This document shows, in pieces, positions 17,982 to 26,593 of a stretch of 64,000 nucleotides of DNA. The stretch spans positions 62,001 through 126,000 of the forward strand of contig NZ_JAQQTG010000020.1 of assembly GCF_028561335.1 (NCBI RefSeq), read 5' to 3'. The notes under the pieces are model-generated. The model had not been told where the DNA came from and did not search any database. It saw nothing but the letters and a program-made list of their open reading frames with translations. A program made the position numbers and the translations under genes. Each line of letters opens with the position of its first letter. Position 1 is the stretch's first letter. Source of the DNA: Aequorivita todarodis. GTDB lineage: Bacteria > Bacteroidota > Bacteroidia > Flavobacteriales > Flavobacteriaceae.

Positions 17982-18758
17982 CTACTGATCCTTTGCTGCT
18001 TTACGATCAGCCTGCTGCTTTTCAATTCTTCTATTTTCTTTTTCAACGTATTTTTTATGTGCTATTGAAGCCACAAAATCTCTTTTACGCGAATAAAGGT
18101 TTTTAATTACATCCGCCTTTCCGTAAACCGTAATTACATCGCCGGGCAAAATACAAAAACTGCCCGTGGGCGAACCCACATAATCGCCATTGGCACGGTC
18201 TATTCCCAAAATGGTGATACCTTCATGGCGCAAATCCATTTCCAGCAAGGTTTTGTTCGCCATCCAGTTATCCTTATCCACTTTTTTCTCGCTTACTTTG
18301 TAGTCGTCCTTTAAATGCAGGACTGCAGCATAATCCTGAATATCCAGGTCGGTATATTTTTTCAGCATCCTATTTATTATTTTGGAGAGCCCACGGTCCA
18401 CCCATTTACTTTTTACGGCCCACCAAACCAAACTCAAACCTAAAACCACGATAACCAAACCGTACAATTTGGAAGTTAAAGTATCCGGCAAGACGAAGGT
18501 TAAAATTAGGGAAGACATTACAGTTACAATCCCGGCGTTACCAATTAGCATGAGGTTAAATACAATTTTACGGCGAACGGGGTGATTCATTATTTTTTCT
18601 GATTCGGAAGTAGTGAAACCCGCACCGGTATAGGCAGAACGCGCTTGAAACCGTGCGCTTTGTGTAGAAAGCCCGGTATGGATCAACGCAATCGTGGCAA
18701 TTTTTGTAATCAATGCCGAAAGGGCTACCACTAAAAATAAGGTTACTGCTGCAATCAT
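17982..18758 (-). CDS. Membrane protein with TrkA-C (RCK_C) domain
   Basis: A 258-residue protein. N-terminal membrane segments contain SARFQARSAYTGAGFTTSESE, a loop also seen in TrkA-C-linked ion transport proteins; the C-terminal part (about 160-235) is a TrkA-C regulatory domain with MDLRHEGITILGIDRANGDYVGSPTG and LPGDVITVYGKADVI. A Lys/Arg-rich tail ends the protein. Probably a regulatory or transport subunit for cations; no pore signature is present, so the transported ion is not known. Confidence 0.72.
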   Translation of the reverse strand: MIAAVTLFLVVALSALITKIATIALIHTGLSTQSARFQARSAYTGAGFTTSESEKIMNHPVRRKIVFNLMLIGNAGIVTVMSSLILTFVLPDTLTSKLYGLVIVVLGLSLVWWAVKSKWVDRGLSKIINRMLKKYTDLDIQDYAAVLHLKDDYKVSEKKVDKDNWMANKTLLEMDLRHEGITILGIDRANGDYVGSPTGSFCILPGDVITVYGKADVIKNLYSRKRDFVASIAHKKYVEKENRRIEKQQADRKAAKDQ

Positions 18759-18907
18759 ATATTTTCAAAATTAAGAAGAAATATTCGGCTTCCCGTTCTT
18801 TATAAGAATATTATAACTTCATTTATTTTCGTAACCTTTTATTTAAAAAAAAATACGTGTTCATATCAAAAATGAATTTTTTCCAACAAAAATTCTCTAA
18901 GTCCAAC

Positions 18908-18950
18908 TGATAATTATCATTTTATGGTTTGCAAGGCACCCCTATTTTTG
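18908..18950 (+). promoter_or_regulatory. CRP/FNR-type box and -7 element of hemN
   Basis: Perfect palindrome TGATAATTATCA (18908-18919), i.e. the FNR core TGAT-N4-ATCA, then 23 bp, then a perfect -7 element TATTTTTG (18943-18950). The box centre would be near -41 to -43 of the start site, the position for a class II activator. Start codon follows at 18969. Confidence 0.8.
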
Positions 18951-18968
18951 AAGTCGAAAAAATAATCC

Positions 18969-20333
18969 ATGCAGAACAATTTAGTTTCAAAATACAACGT
19001 CCCGGGCCCGCGATATACCAGTTATCCCACAGTTCCTTATTGGAACAATGCGGAGTTTTCACTGAGCGAATGGAAAAGAAACGTCATCCAAAGTTTTTCG
19101 GAAAGTAATTCCAGTGAAGGCATAAGCCTCTATATTCACCTACCTTTTTGTGAAAGTCTCTGCACTTTTTGTGGCTGCAACAAGCGGATTACCAAAAACC
19201 ACGGAGTGGAAACGCCCTATCTGGATTCTGTTTTGAAGGAATGGCGGCTTTATTTGGAAATGTTCCCCGAACGTCCAATTATAAAGGAATTGCACCTCGG
19301 CGGCGGTACGCCCACCTTTTTTTCCGCGGAAAATTTAAAACTGCTCATAAAGGGAATTTTTCGCGATGCCAGCATGGCCGAAAACCCCGCTTTTAGTTTT
19401 GAGGGTCATCCCAACAATACCAAGGGCGAGCATCTACAAACACTTTTTGATTGTGGTTTTACGAGGGTGAGCTACGGCGTACAGGATTACAACCCTACAG
19501 TGCAAGTGGCCATCCACAGGCTGCAACCCTTTGTGAACGTAAAAAACGTAACCGAAACCGCACGCCAAATTGGCTACACCTCCGTGGGCCACGACATTAT
19601 TTTCGGGCTTCCCTTTCAGAAAAGGGAACACGTTATTTATTCCATAGAAAAAACCAAGGAATTGATGCCAGACCGCATCGCCTTCTATAGCTACGCCCAT
19701 GTGCCGTGGATAAAAGGAAATGGCCAGCGCGGTTTTAAAGAGGCAGATTTGCCCAGTGCCGCCGAAAAGCGCGAAATGTACGAAACCGGCAAAAAAATGC
19801 TGGAAGAGGCGGGCTACATTGAAATCGGGATGGACCACTTCGCCCTTAAAACCGATAGCCTCTACAAAGCAGTGGAAAACAAAAAACTGCACCGCAACTT
19901 TATGGGCTATACCGATAGCAAGACCCAACTCATGCTGGGGCTTGGCGTTTCTGCCATTGGCGACAGTTGGTACAGTTTTGGGCAAAACGCAAAAAATGTA
20001 GAAGAATACCAAGATTTGGTGGAACAGGGCATTCTTCCCGTTTATCGCGGTCATATGCTCAATGAGGAAGATTTAATTATTCGCAAGCATATTTTGAATA
20101 TGATGTGCCGTTTGGAAACTTCCTGGGAAGATGCCTCGCTCCAATTTAAAGAATTGCCGGATGCACTTGACAAACTGAAAGAAATGGAAGATGACGGGTT
20201 AATTAAAATTGGTGCCACAAAACTTCAAATTACTGAAAAAGGACGTCCGTTTGTACGCAATATATGTATGGCTTTTGATGTACTTCTGCAGCGCAGCCAG
20301 CCCGAAACGCAATTGTTTTCGATGACCGTTTAG
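18969..20333 (+). CDS. hemN: Oxygen-independent coproporphyrinogen III oxidase
   Basis: A 454-residue radical SAM enzyme. The cluster motif is CESLCTFCGC (CxxxCxxC plus the extra Cys typical of HemN) around residues 62-71, and GGGTPTFF follows; YNVPGPRYTSYPTVP at the N-terminus is the HemN family signature. It converts coproporphyrinogen III to protoporphyrinogen IX without oxygen, so heme can be made for cbb3, Nor and cytochromes under anoxia. The FNR-type box upstream fits anaerobic induction. Monocistronic. Confidence 0.96.
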   Translation: MQNNLVSKYNVPGPRYTSYPTVPYWNNAEFSLSEWKRNVIQSFSESNSSEGISLYIHLPFCESLCTFCGCNKRITKNHGVETPYLDSVLKEWRLYLEMFPERPIIKELHLGGGTPTFFSAENLKLLIKGIFRDASMAENPAFSFEGHPNNTKGEHLQTLFDCGFTRVSYGVQDYNPTVQVAIHRLQPFVNVKNVTETARQIGYTSVGHDIIFGLPFQKREHVIYSIEKTKELMPDRIAFYSYAHVPWIKGNGQRGFKEADLPSAAEKREMYETGKKMLEEAGYIEIGMDHFALKTDSLYKAVENKKLHRNFMGYTDSKTQLMLGLGVSAIGDSWYSFGQNAKNVEEYQDLVEQGILPVYRGHMLNEEDLIIRKHILNMMCRLETSWEDASLQFKELPDALDKLKEMEDDGLIKIGATKLQITEKGRPFVRNICMAFDVLLQRSQPETQLFSMTV

Positions 20334-20367
20334 TCAATTTGACAAAAATTAATTTTTTTTCATTTTG

Positions 20368-20420
20368 TGACCTACGTCATATTTTACCGCAAACACAATA
20401 CTGACCTTTGTGTCAGAAAT
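20368..20420 (+). promoter_or_regulatory. Dual-site promoter of the porin-nirK operon
   Basis: CRP/FNR-type box TGACCTACGTCA (20368-20379), 23 bp, then a -7-like GACCTTTG (20403-20410). Overlapping the -7 element and start site is TGAC-N6-GTCAGAAAT (20402-20420), the same pattern found upstream of the Rrf2 gene at 40030-40464 and of the RIC gene. This suggests activation by a CRP/FNR protein and repression by an NO-sensing Rrf2 protein. Confidence 0.7.
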
Positions 20421-20438
20421 CAAAAAAAAACCATTCTT

Positions 20439-21722
20439 ATGAAGGTTTCAAAAAGTGTGTTTCTTTTCCTGTTGGTACTTAGTTTTACCAAGGGATTCTC
20501 ACAGTTTACCGTTGACGCCGAATTGCGTCCCCGCTTTGAATATAGACACGGATACAAAACTCTTTTCCCAGATAATTCGGATCCGGCGACCTTTGTATCA
20601 CAGCGCACGCGGCTGAACTTTGGCTATAAGACCGAAAAGCTGTATTTCTATTTAAGCCCCCAGGACGTAAGGGTTTGGGGCGATGTGCCACAGCTGAATG
20701 TTGCAGACGAAAACGGATTTTCACTGCACCAAGCCTGGGCCGATGTCTTGTTAATTTCAGACCTTTCCTTGAAAATTGGGCGCCAGGAAATTGTTTACGA
20801 CGATCAGCGTTTCTTTGGAAATGTGGGCTGGGCGCAACAAGGCAGAAGCCACGATGCGGCAATCGTGAAATTTGAACCCAGTTTTATGAAACTTCATTTT
20901 GGCGCGGCATACAATCAGGACGGGGAAGCCTTGGCTGGAAATATCCTTACCACAAATACCTATAAAAGCCTTCAATATATTTGGCTTCACAAGGATTGGA
21001 AACCACTCTCGGCGAGCTTCCTATTTGTGAACAACGGCTTGCAATATATAGACGAAACGGACGAATCAAAAAACGATACGCGCTACAGCCAAACTGCGGG
21101 AGTTCATTTAAACGCCAATTTGAGTAAATTCAACTTTGCTTCCAATCTTTACTATCAATTCGGGAAGGACGTGGCAAATAATGATTTGAGCGCTTACCTC
21201 CTTTCGCTGGAAGCAACTTATTCCGTATTGGAGAATTTAAAAATTGGTTTAGGTGGCGAGCTGCAGAGCGGAAATGAGTACGGCGCCCCTTCCGATGGAA
21301 AAAACAAGGCCTTCAATCCGCTTTATGGCACCAATCATAAATTCAACGGGTTTATGGATTACTTCTATGTAGGCAACCACATCAACAATGTGGGGTTGCT
21401 GGATTTGTATGGAAACGTGAAATATGCCTTCAATAAAAAATCAAACATCAATTTGGCGCTTCATCAATTTTTCGCTGCCGCAAAAATAAATGACAATACG
21501 TCAAAAGATTTGGGCTTTGAATTAGATTTGGTAACTTCGCATAAATTGAGCGAATACGTGCAGGTTCAAGCAGGGTATTCGCAGTTTTTTGCACAGAAAG
21601 GTATTGAAATCACAAAAAACAATTTTGACGCTAATACAAACAACTGGGGCTGGCTCATGGTGACCATAGACCCTATTTTGTTCACTTGGCAAAAACCAAA
21701 AACTGAAAATAATAAACAATAA
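20439..21722 (+). CDS. Alginate-export-type outer-membrane porin
   Basis: A 427-residue protein with signal peptide (MKVSKSVFLFLLVLSFTKGFSQ) followed by alternating beta-strand pattern through the C-terminus, matching the alginate export/porin family (LRPRFEYRHGY, SQRTRLNFGYKTEKLYFYLSPQDVRVWG, SLKIGRQEIVYDDQRFFG). Despite the family name it is probably a general or anion porin; first gene of the nirK operon, so nitrite or nitrate entry is a reasonable guess. The ATG at 20439 is chosen because it starts the signal peptide; the frame is open further upstream, through the promoter. Confidence 0.82.
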   Translation: MKVSKSVFLFLLVLSFTKGFSQFTVDAELRPRFEYRHGYKTLFPDNSDPATFVSQRTRLNFGYKTEKLYFYLSPQDVRVWGDVPQLNVADENGFSLHQAWADVLLISDLSLKIGRQEIVYDDQRFFGNVGWAQQGRSHDAAIVKFEPSFMKLHFGAAYNQDGEALAGNILTTNTYKSLQYIWLHKDWKPLSASFLFVNNGLQYIDETDESKNDTRYSQTAGVHLNANLSKFNFASNLYYQFGKDVANNDLSAYLLSLEATYSVLENLKIGLGGELQSGNEYGAPSDGKNKAFNPLYGTNHKFNGFMDYFYVGNHINNVGLLDLYGNVKYAFNKKSNINLALHQFFAAAKINDNTSKDLGFELDLVTSHKLSEYVQVQAGYSQFFAQKGIEITKNNFDANTNNWGWLMVTIDPILFTWQKPKTENNKQ

Positions 21723-21749
21723 AAACAACCATATTTTAAAACCGAACCT

Positions 21750-23216
21750 ATGAAATTAGTTATCAACCACAAATTAATTACCAAAATGCTGCTTGGTTTA
21801 GGCACGGTGGCATTTCTTTCGGGCTGCGTAAATGACCAATCCGACAAAAAATACAACGACACCGTTGATATTCCCGTAAACCAAGAAATGATTGCGGAAC
21901 TTACCTCCCCACCCAACGTACCTACTCCCGTAGGAAAACGAATGGCCAAAAAACTAATCGTGGACTTGGAAATCCAAGAACGCGAGGGCGAAATGACCAA
22001 CGGCGTAAAATATGTGTATTGGACCTTTGGCGGAACCGTTCCGGGAAGTTTCATCAGAACCCGTGTGGGCGACGAGGTGGAATTTCACTTAAAAAACCAC
22101 CCGGACAACAAGCTTCCGCACAACATTGACCTTCACGCCGTGAACGGTCCCGGTGGTGGGGCAGAGTCTTCCTTTGTAGCTCCCGGCCACGAAAAAGTAT
22201 TCTCTTTTAAGGTGCTTAACCCAGGACTCTATGTGTACCATTGCGCAACCGCACCAGTAGGTATGCACATTGCCAACGGAATGTACGGACTTATCTTGGT
22301 GGAACCCGAAGGCGGCTTGCCTCCGGTGGACAAAGAATATTACATTATGCAGGGCGATTTCTATACCGAAGGCAAATATGGCGATCGGGGCCTACAGGCA
22401 TTCGATATGCAAAAAGCCATCGATGAAAAACCAGACTATGTTGTTTTCAACGGACACGTAGGTGCCATGACCGGCGACAATGCCATTACCGCAAAAGTGG
22501 GCGAAAAAATCCGTCTTTTTGTTGGGAATGGTGGCCCTAACCTGGTTTCTTCCTTTCACGTAATTGGAGAGATTTTTGACAGAGTGCACGTTGAAGGCGG
22601 CGATATGATCAACGAAAATGTACAAACAACCTTGATTCCTGCCGGGGGTGCCGCAATTGTGGAATTCCGCATAGACGTTCCCGGAACCTTCATACTTGTG
22701 GATCACTCTATTTTCAGGGCCTTCAATAAAGGTGCCTTGGCGATGCTAAAAGTAGAAGGGGAAGAAGACAAACGCATTTATTCCGGTGAAATCCGCGACG
22801 GTATCTATCTTCCAGAAGGTGGAGCCATCCAGTCTATGCCAAACGGAGCAAGAAAAGAAGCAAAAGAAGAAGTGAAGGCATTGAGTATTGAGGAGCGAAT
22901 GAAATTCGGAAAAGATAAATATATGGCTACCTGCGTTGCTTGCCACCAAGCAAATGGACAAGGTATTGAAGGCGCTTTTCCTCCATTGGCAAAATCTGAT
23001 TACCTAAATGCCGATGTGGACAGGGCTATCGATATTGTATTGCACGGTAAATCGGGTGAAATTACCGTTAACGGTAAAAAATACAACAGTGTAATGACTG
23101 CCCAAGCGCTTTCTGATGAAGAAGTAGCCAACGTACTTACATACGTTTACAACAGTTGGGGCAATTCCAAAAAAGAAGTTACCCCAGAAATGGTGCAAGC
23201 TGTTAGAAACAAATAA
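21750..23216 (+). CDS. nirK: Copper nitrite reductase fused to cytochrome c
   Basis: A 488-residue lipoprotein (lipobox SGC, Cys26). Two cupredoxin domains carry type-1 copper ligands H124, C165, H173 and M178 ([18 protein letters not shown]) and type-2 ligands H129, H164 and H319; catalytic D127 and H270 are present. The C165-H173 spacing of 8 is that of class II NirK. A C-terminal class I cytochrome c domain has CVACH (C395, C398, H399) and likely axial M449. Reduces nitrite to NO in the periplasm, the fused heme delivering electrons. Second gene of the porin-nirK-SUMF1-SCO operon. Confidence 0.95.
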   Translation: MKLVINHKLITKMLLGLGTVAFLSGCVNDQSDKKYNDTVDIPVNQEMIAELTSPPNVPTPVGKRMAKKLIVDLEIQEREGEMTNGVKYVYWTFGGTVPGSFIRTRVGDEVEFHLKNHPDNKLPHNIDLHAVNGPGGGAESSFVAPGHEKVFSFKVLNPGLYVYHCATAPVGMHIANGMYGLILVEPEGGLPPVDKEYYIMQGDFYTEGKYGDRGLQAFDMQKAIDEKPDYVVFNGHVGAMTGDNAITAKVGEKIRLFVGNGGPNLVSSFHVIGEIFDRVHVEGGDMINENVQTTLIPAGGAAIVEFRIDVPGTFILVDHSIFRAFNKGALAMLKVEGEEDKRIYSGEIRDGIYLPEGGAIQSMPNGARKEAKEEVKALSIEERMKFGKDKYMATCVACHQANGQGIEGAFPPLAKSDYLNADVDRAIDIVLHGKSGEITVNGKKYNSVMTAQALSDEEVANVLTYVYNSWGNSKKEVTPEMVQAVRNK

Positions 23217-23230
23217 TAAACTTTTTAAAA

Positions 23231-23998
23231 TTGAAATTTTATAACACCGCCTTTTTTATAGCCTTTTCTTTATTATTTTGTGGAGTCACGGCCCAAAATG
23301 ATAAGATGGCCCTAGTAAAGGGCGGTGTTTATTTACCGCTATATGGCGCCGAAAACAAAACGGTAAAGGTAGATCCTTTTTTGATGGACGTATATCCCGT
23401 AACCAATTCAGATTATTTAAAATTTGTGGAGGAAAACCCTCAATGGAAAAAAAGTCAGGTCAAACCTTTATTTGCCGATAAAAGTTATTTGACCAATTGG
23501 AAAAATGACGAAACCTTTCAAGGGCTGCCCGATGCGCCCGTAACCAACGTTTCATGGTTTGCAGCCAAAAAATACTGCGAATGTCAAGGCAAACGTTTAC
23601 CGACCATGGACGAATGGGAATTCGCCGCCATGGCCAATGAAGAAGTACAGGATGCCAGAAAAATAGAAGCCTACAACCAGTTCATCCTAAACTGGTACGA
23701 AACCCCAAAAACCTTTAAAAACCCCATAGGTGAAACCTTCAAAAATTATTGGGGCATCTACGACCTTCACGGCTTGGTGTGGGAATGGACCTTGGATTTT
23801 AATTCCGTCTTAATTTCAGGGGAATCCCGAAAGGATGTTGATAAAGACTCCAATCTCTTCTGCGGAAGCGCGGCCATCGGTGCTTCCGATTTAATGAATT
23901 ATGCGGCCTTTATGCGCTATGCCTTCCGGGGAAGTATGAAAGCGCGCTATTCCTCCCAAAATCTGGGTTTCCGTTGTGCGAAGGATGTTGAAAACTAA
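23231..23998 (+). CDS. Formylglycine-generating-enzyme-like (SUMF1) secreted protein
   Basis: A 255-residue protein with signal peptide, starting at TTG (no ATG is available before the conserved part). It contains SUMF1/C-type-lectin-fold landmarks: MVDVYPVTN-like FLMDVYPVTNSDYLKF, PVTNVSWFAAKKYCECQGKRLPTMDEWEFAA, YDLHGLVWEWT and the closing NLGFRCAKD. The cysteine pair used by true formylglycine-generating enzymes is not clearly present. Placed between nirK and a SCO gene, it may help assemble or protect NirK; that role is inference from position. Confidence 0.8.
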   Translation: MKFYNTAFFIAFSLLFCGVTAQNDKMALVKGGVYLPLYGAENKTVKVDPFLMDVYPVTNSDYLKFVEENPQWKKSQVKPLFADKSYLTNWKNDETFQGLPDAPVTNVSWFAAKKYCECQGKRLPTMDEWEFAAMANEEVQDARKIEAYNQFILNWYETPKTFKNPIGETFKNYWGIYDLHGLVWEWTLDFNSVLISGESRKDVDKDSNLFCGSAAIGASDLMNYAAFMRYAFRGSMKARYSSQNLGFRCAKDVEN

Positions 23999-24010
23999 AA
24001 AAACAGAAAG

Positions 24011-24631
24011 ATGAAAAATTTTAGATTTATGGCAGTATTGGTTGCATTAGTGGCCTTATTTTCCTGCAATAACAATTCAGAAAAAAACACAGGCGCCGCT
24101 GAAACAGCAAAGGTAAAAAAGGCGGAGGGCGATGCCATTCCGGAAATGTCAATCTACAACCTTCCCTCCCATTGGACGACCCAAAATGGGGAAGAAATTG
24201 AACTGAAGGATCTGCAAGGAAAAGTAGTGGTCATGGTTATGATCTACACAACCTGCAAAGCCGCCTGCCCTCGGTTGGTTGCCGATATGCGCAATATTGA
24301 AAAACAAGTGCCCGAGGAAAAAAAGGACAATGTGCAATATGTTTTTGTGAGCATCGACCCAGAAACCGATACGCCCGAAAGACTAAAAGCGTTCAGTAAA
24401 GAGAATGAAATGGAAGATGACAAATGGCTCTTCCTTCGCGGGACCGAAGAAGACACCCGCGAATTTGCAGCAGTGCTGGCGGTTAATTACAAGCAGATCT
24501 CACCCATGGATTTTTCACATTCAAACATCATAAGTGTTTTTGACCAAAATGGTGAAATGGTGCATCAACAAGAGGGCTTGGGCGTTGATAATAAAGAAAC
24601 GGTGCAGGCCATTATTGATTTGGCGAAATAA
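24011..24631 (+). CDS. SCO1/SenC-family copper chaperone lipoprotein
   Basis: A 206-residue lipoprotein (lipobox LFSC) with the thioredoxin-like SCO fold. The copper-binding CKAAC motif (in YTTCKAACPRL) and the distal His in DFSHSNIISVFD are both present. SCO proteins deliver or reduce copper sites; here, as last gene of the nirK operon, the likely client is the NirK type-1/type-2 copper centre. cbb3 oxidase, with its CuB, is another possible client. Confidence 0.9.
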   Translation: MKNFRFMAVLVALVALFSCNNNSEKNTGAAETAKVKKAEGDAIPEMSIYNLPSHWTTQNGEEIELKDLQGKVVVMVMIYTTCKAACPRLVADMRNIEKQVPEEKKDNVQYVFVSIDPETDTPERLKAFSKENEMEDDKWLFLRGTEEDTREFAAVLAVNYKQISPMDFSHSNIISVFDQNGEMVHQQEGLGVDNKETVQAIIDLAK

Positions 24632-24683
24632 GAAAAACAGATCCTAAAAAACAGAGAGTTGCAAATATCATTGCTTTGACATC

Positions 24684-24869
24684 TCAACTTTTTCTTGCGG
24701 GATTGTCATTTTTCTTTTTTCGGTTATGAACCATGTTTTTACGTTTTTTGCTTCGCTTTACATACAAAATTAACCCGCCTATTATTGCGAAACACACGAC
24801 GATTGATATTATTGTGGCTACCAAACCACCCGTAAAATCAACCAAAGGAATGAAGTCTGTTATTTTCAT
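24684..24869 (-). CDS. Small single-span membrane protein
   Basis: A 61-residue protein: short N-terminus, one hydrophobic helix (about residues 15-38) and a very basic tail (KRSKKRKNMVHNRKKKNDNPARKS). ATG at 24869; an in-frame TTG lies six bases upstream. No family recognised. It ends the minus-strand gene string that includes fixH and the TauE/SafE gene, so a role in oxidase or copper-site assembly is possible but unproven. Confidence 0.5.
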   Translation of the reverse strand: MKITDFIPLVDFTGGLVATIISIVVCFAIIGGLILYVKRSKKRKNMVHNRKKKNDNPARKS

Positions 24870-24881
24870 AGTCAAAAAGAT

Positions 24882-25049
24882 TTAAACGTTTTCGTCTTCG
24901 GGAGCAGTTATTTCATCCTCATGCTTTTTCTTGCCACCCATCACAAAGCTGATAACGATAGCAGCAAGAACAACGCATAAAACTGCAAAGAAAATTATAA
25001 GGGCCGTACCTATACCCCAGTTTGCCAAAGGAATCATTGCATGTATCAT
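24882..25049 (-). CDS. Small single-span membrane protein
   Basis: A 55-residue protein starting MIHAMIPLANWGIGTAL with one strongly hydrophobic helix (about residues 12-37), then GGKKKHEDE and an acidic tail. It fills the gap between the TauE/SafE gene and the other small membrane gene, with 12-bp spacings on both sides, which supports a real co-transcribed gene. CcoQ/CcoS-sized; no family recognised. Confidence 0.5.
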   Translation of the reverse strand: MIHAMIPLANWGIGTALIIFFAVLCVVLAAIVISFVMGGKKKHEDEITAPEDENV

Positions 25050-25061
25050 ATTTTGAATATT

Positions 25062-25799
25062 TTATTGGTTATTGATTGTTGTGTTTTCTGAAATTGTATT
25101 GTCGCAATTATAATTGGCATCAACCGTTTCCGTCATCGGTTTTGGGGAAATGTAGGGAATGCCCAGCCCCAGGCCCCGAACTATAAAAAGACAACCGATA
25201 ATTACTACAAACACCGGAATTGCCCGACGGATGCGCTGCCGAACCTGTGCGTTTAAAAAATTGCCCAAATAAATGGCAGAGGTCATCAGGGGAATGGTTC
25301 CCAAGCCAAAGACTGCCATATACAAACTTCCCTGCAGAGCATTGCCGGAAGCGATAGCTCCAAAAACTGCCATATATACCAAACCACACGGCAGGAAACC
25401 GTTTAAGAAACCGATAGTCAAAAAAGTATCGGGGGTTTTCTTTTTGAGTTCCTTCCCGAGAGCGGATTTCACTTTGGAAATAATACGATAGATAGGTTTT
25501 GAAAAATTGTAATTGTTGAAAGTTTTCTGCGGAATAAAAATAACCGCAAGCATCAAAACCCCTATCAAAATAGAGAGTTGCTGCTGAAAACCGAAGAGAT
25601 TCAAACTTCTTCCCACCAACCCAAAAACAAGCCCAATAATACTGTAAGCCAATATCCTTCCGAAATGATATAGAAAAATCTGCCCAACTTTCTTCAGATT
25701 ATTACTTCTGTCCACGGGCAACAGAAACGCAATAGGCCCACACATCCCCACGCAGTGGAAGCTTCCCAGTAATCCGAATATGAGGGCGGTGTATAACAT
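25062..25799 (-). CDS. Sulfite exporter TauE/SafE-family (cytochrome assembly-linked) protein
   Basis: A 245-residue protein with six or more membrane helices of the TauE/SafE (DsbD-like transmembrane) family; FHCVGMCGPIAFLLP and GFLNGFLPCGLVYMAVFGA each hold a conserved Cys-Gly or Pro-Cys pair in a repeated half. Genes of this subgroup routinely follow ccoG-fixH in Bacteroidota and are thought to serve copper or thiol transport for cbb3 assembly. The 5' flank carries a 7-bp tandem repeat 30 bp upstream of the ATG. Confidence 0.82.
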   Translation of the reverse strand: MLYTALIFGLLGSFHCVGMCGPIAFLLPVDRSNNLKKVGQIFLYHFGRILAYSIIGLVFGLVGRSLNLFGFQQQLSILIGVLMLAVIFIPQKTFNNYNFSKPIYRIISKVKSALGKELKKKTPDTFLTIGFLNGFLPCGLVYMAVFGAIASGNALQGSLYMAVFGLGTIPLMTSAIYLGNFLNAQVRQRIRRAIPVFVVIIGCLFIVRGLGLGIPYISPKPMTETVDANYNCDNTISENTTINNQ

Positions 25800-25827
25800 T
25801 TTTTTGTTCCTGGTTTCAGGTTTCAGC

Positions 25828-25944
25828 GTTAAGTGTTAAGTGTTAAGTGTTAAGTGTTAAGTGTTAAGTGTTAAGTGTTAAGTGTTAAGTGTTAAGTGTT
25901 AAGTGTTAAGTGTTAAGTGTTAAGTGTTAAGTGTTAAGTGTTAA
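25828..25944. repeat. 7-bp tandem repeat (GTTAAGT, about 16.7 copies)
   Basis: Sixteen uninterrupted copies of GTTAAGT plus a partial copy, perfect throughout, in the 5' flank of the TauE/SafE gene (minus strand) and downstream of fixH. Perfect repeats of this length are prone to copy-number change by slippage. Confidence 0.97.
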
Positions 25945-25984
25945 TGTAATAAATTTTCAAAATTTGAATGAAACCTAAACTTTT

Positions 25985-26016
25985 AAACTTCTCAACTCAT
26001 AAACTTCTCAACTCAT
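25985..26016. repeat. 16-bp perfect tandem duplication
   Basis: AAACTTCTCAACTCAT occurs twice back to back just past the fixH stop codon and near the 7-bp repeat tract. Confidence 0.9.
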
Positions 26017-26019
26017 CCA

Positions 26020-26466
26020 CTAATAAACTATTTCATTTTTATATAAATAATCTTTTCCTTCATAACTCCATTGTACAATGGTGTTCCATCTTCCGGCCAC
26101 CAACAATTCATCGGGAATTAATACGCTGTGGGATGAAAGTTGCAAAGGCTCTTGAAAATCAAGTTTTTTGTTGGACGGTCGATAAAGAAGAATTGTACCC
26201 GTAATTTTGGAGTAATCCATATTTTCGGGAAAAGTTAGCATCCAGCCTGCTTCGGTTTTTTTCCCTGTAATGTTGACCGCCAAGGAATTTGAATTTGCCC
26301 TGTCATCAATTTCTTTTTGATAGACCAATTCCTTTTTATAATATTCCTCCGTTACCAAATCGTAATCGTACTTTTTGTCGGTACTTATTTTTATAACGAA
26401 AAATAAGATAAAGCCTATAAAAAGTACCATTCCAATCACCAATCCGGTTCCCCAATTTATTTTCAT
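26020..26466 (-). CDS. FixH/CcoH-family cbb3 oxidase assembly protein
   Basis: A 148-residue protein: N-terminal membrane anchor (about residues 8-27) followed by a periplasmic beta-rich domain, with KKYDYDLVTEEYYKKELVYQ characteristic of Bacteroidota FixH. FixH/CcoH stabilises cbb3 oxidase assembly. It follows ccoG by 127 bp on the same strand. Confidence 0.85.
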   Translation of the reverse strand: MKINWGTGLVIGMVLFIGFILFFVIKISTDKKYDYDLVTEEYYKKELVYQKEIDDRANSNSLAVNITGKKTEAGWMLTFPENMDYSKITGTILLYRPSNKKLDFQEPLQLSSHSVLIPDELLVAGRWNTIVQWSYEGKDYLYKNEIVY

Positions 26467-26509
26467 CCCAATAGTATTTATTGATTGTTCGTATTATTTA
26501 TTTCCAAGC

Positions 26510-26543
26510 TTCGCCTTAAATCTATAAGATTCACTTCGGCGAA
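26510..26543. repeat. Intercistronic stem-loop
   Basis: TTCGCC/GGCGAA arms (extended by AAG/CTT outside) with a 22-base loop between ccoG and fixH. It could act as a processing or mRNA-stability hairpin; it lacks a T tract. Confidence 0.45.
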
Positions 26544-26593
26544 ACCTTGCTGGTTATTTTTCCTTCATCGGGCATCAAGCACCCAGCACCCAT

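Noticed and set aside
25828-25944. CRISPR array
   Set aside because: The repeat unit is 7 bp, contiguous and without spacers; it is a simple tandem repeat.
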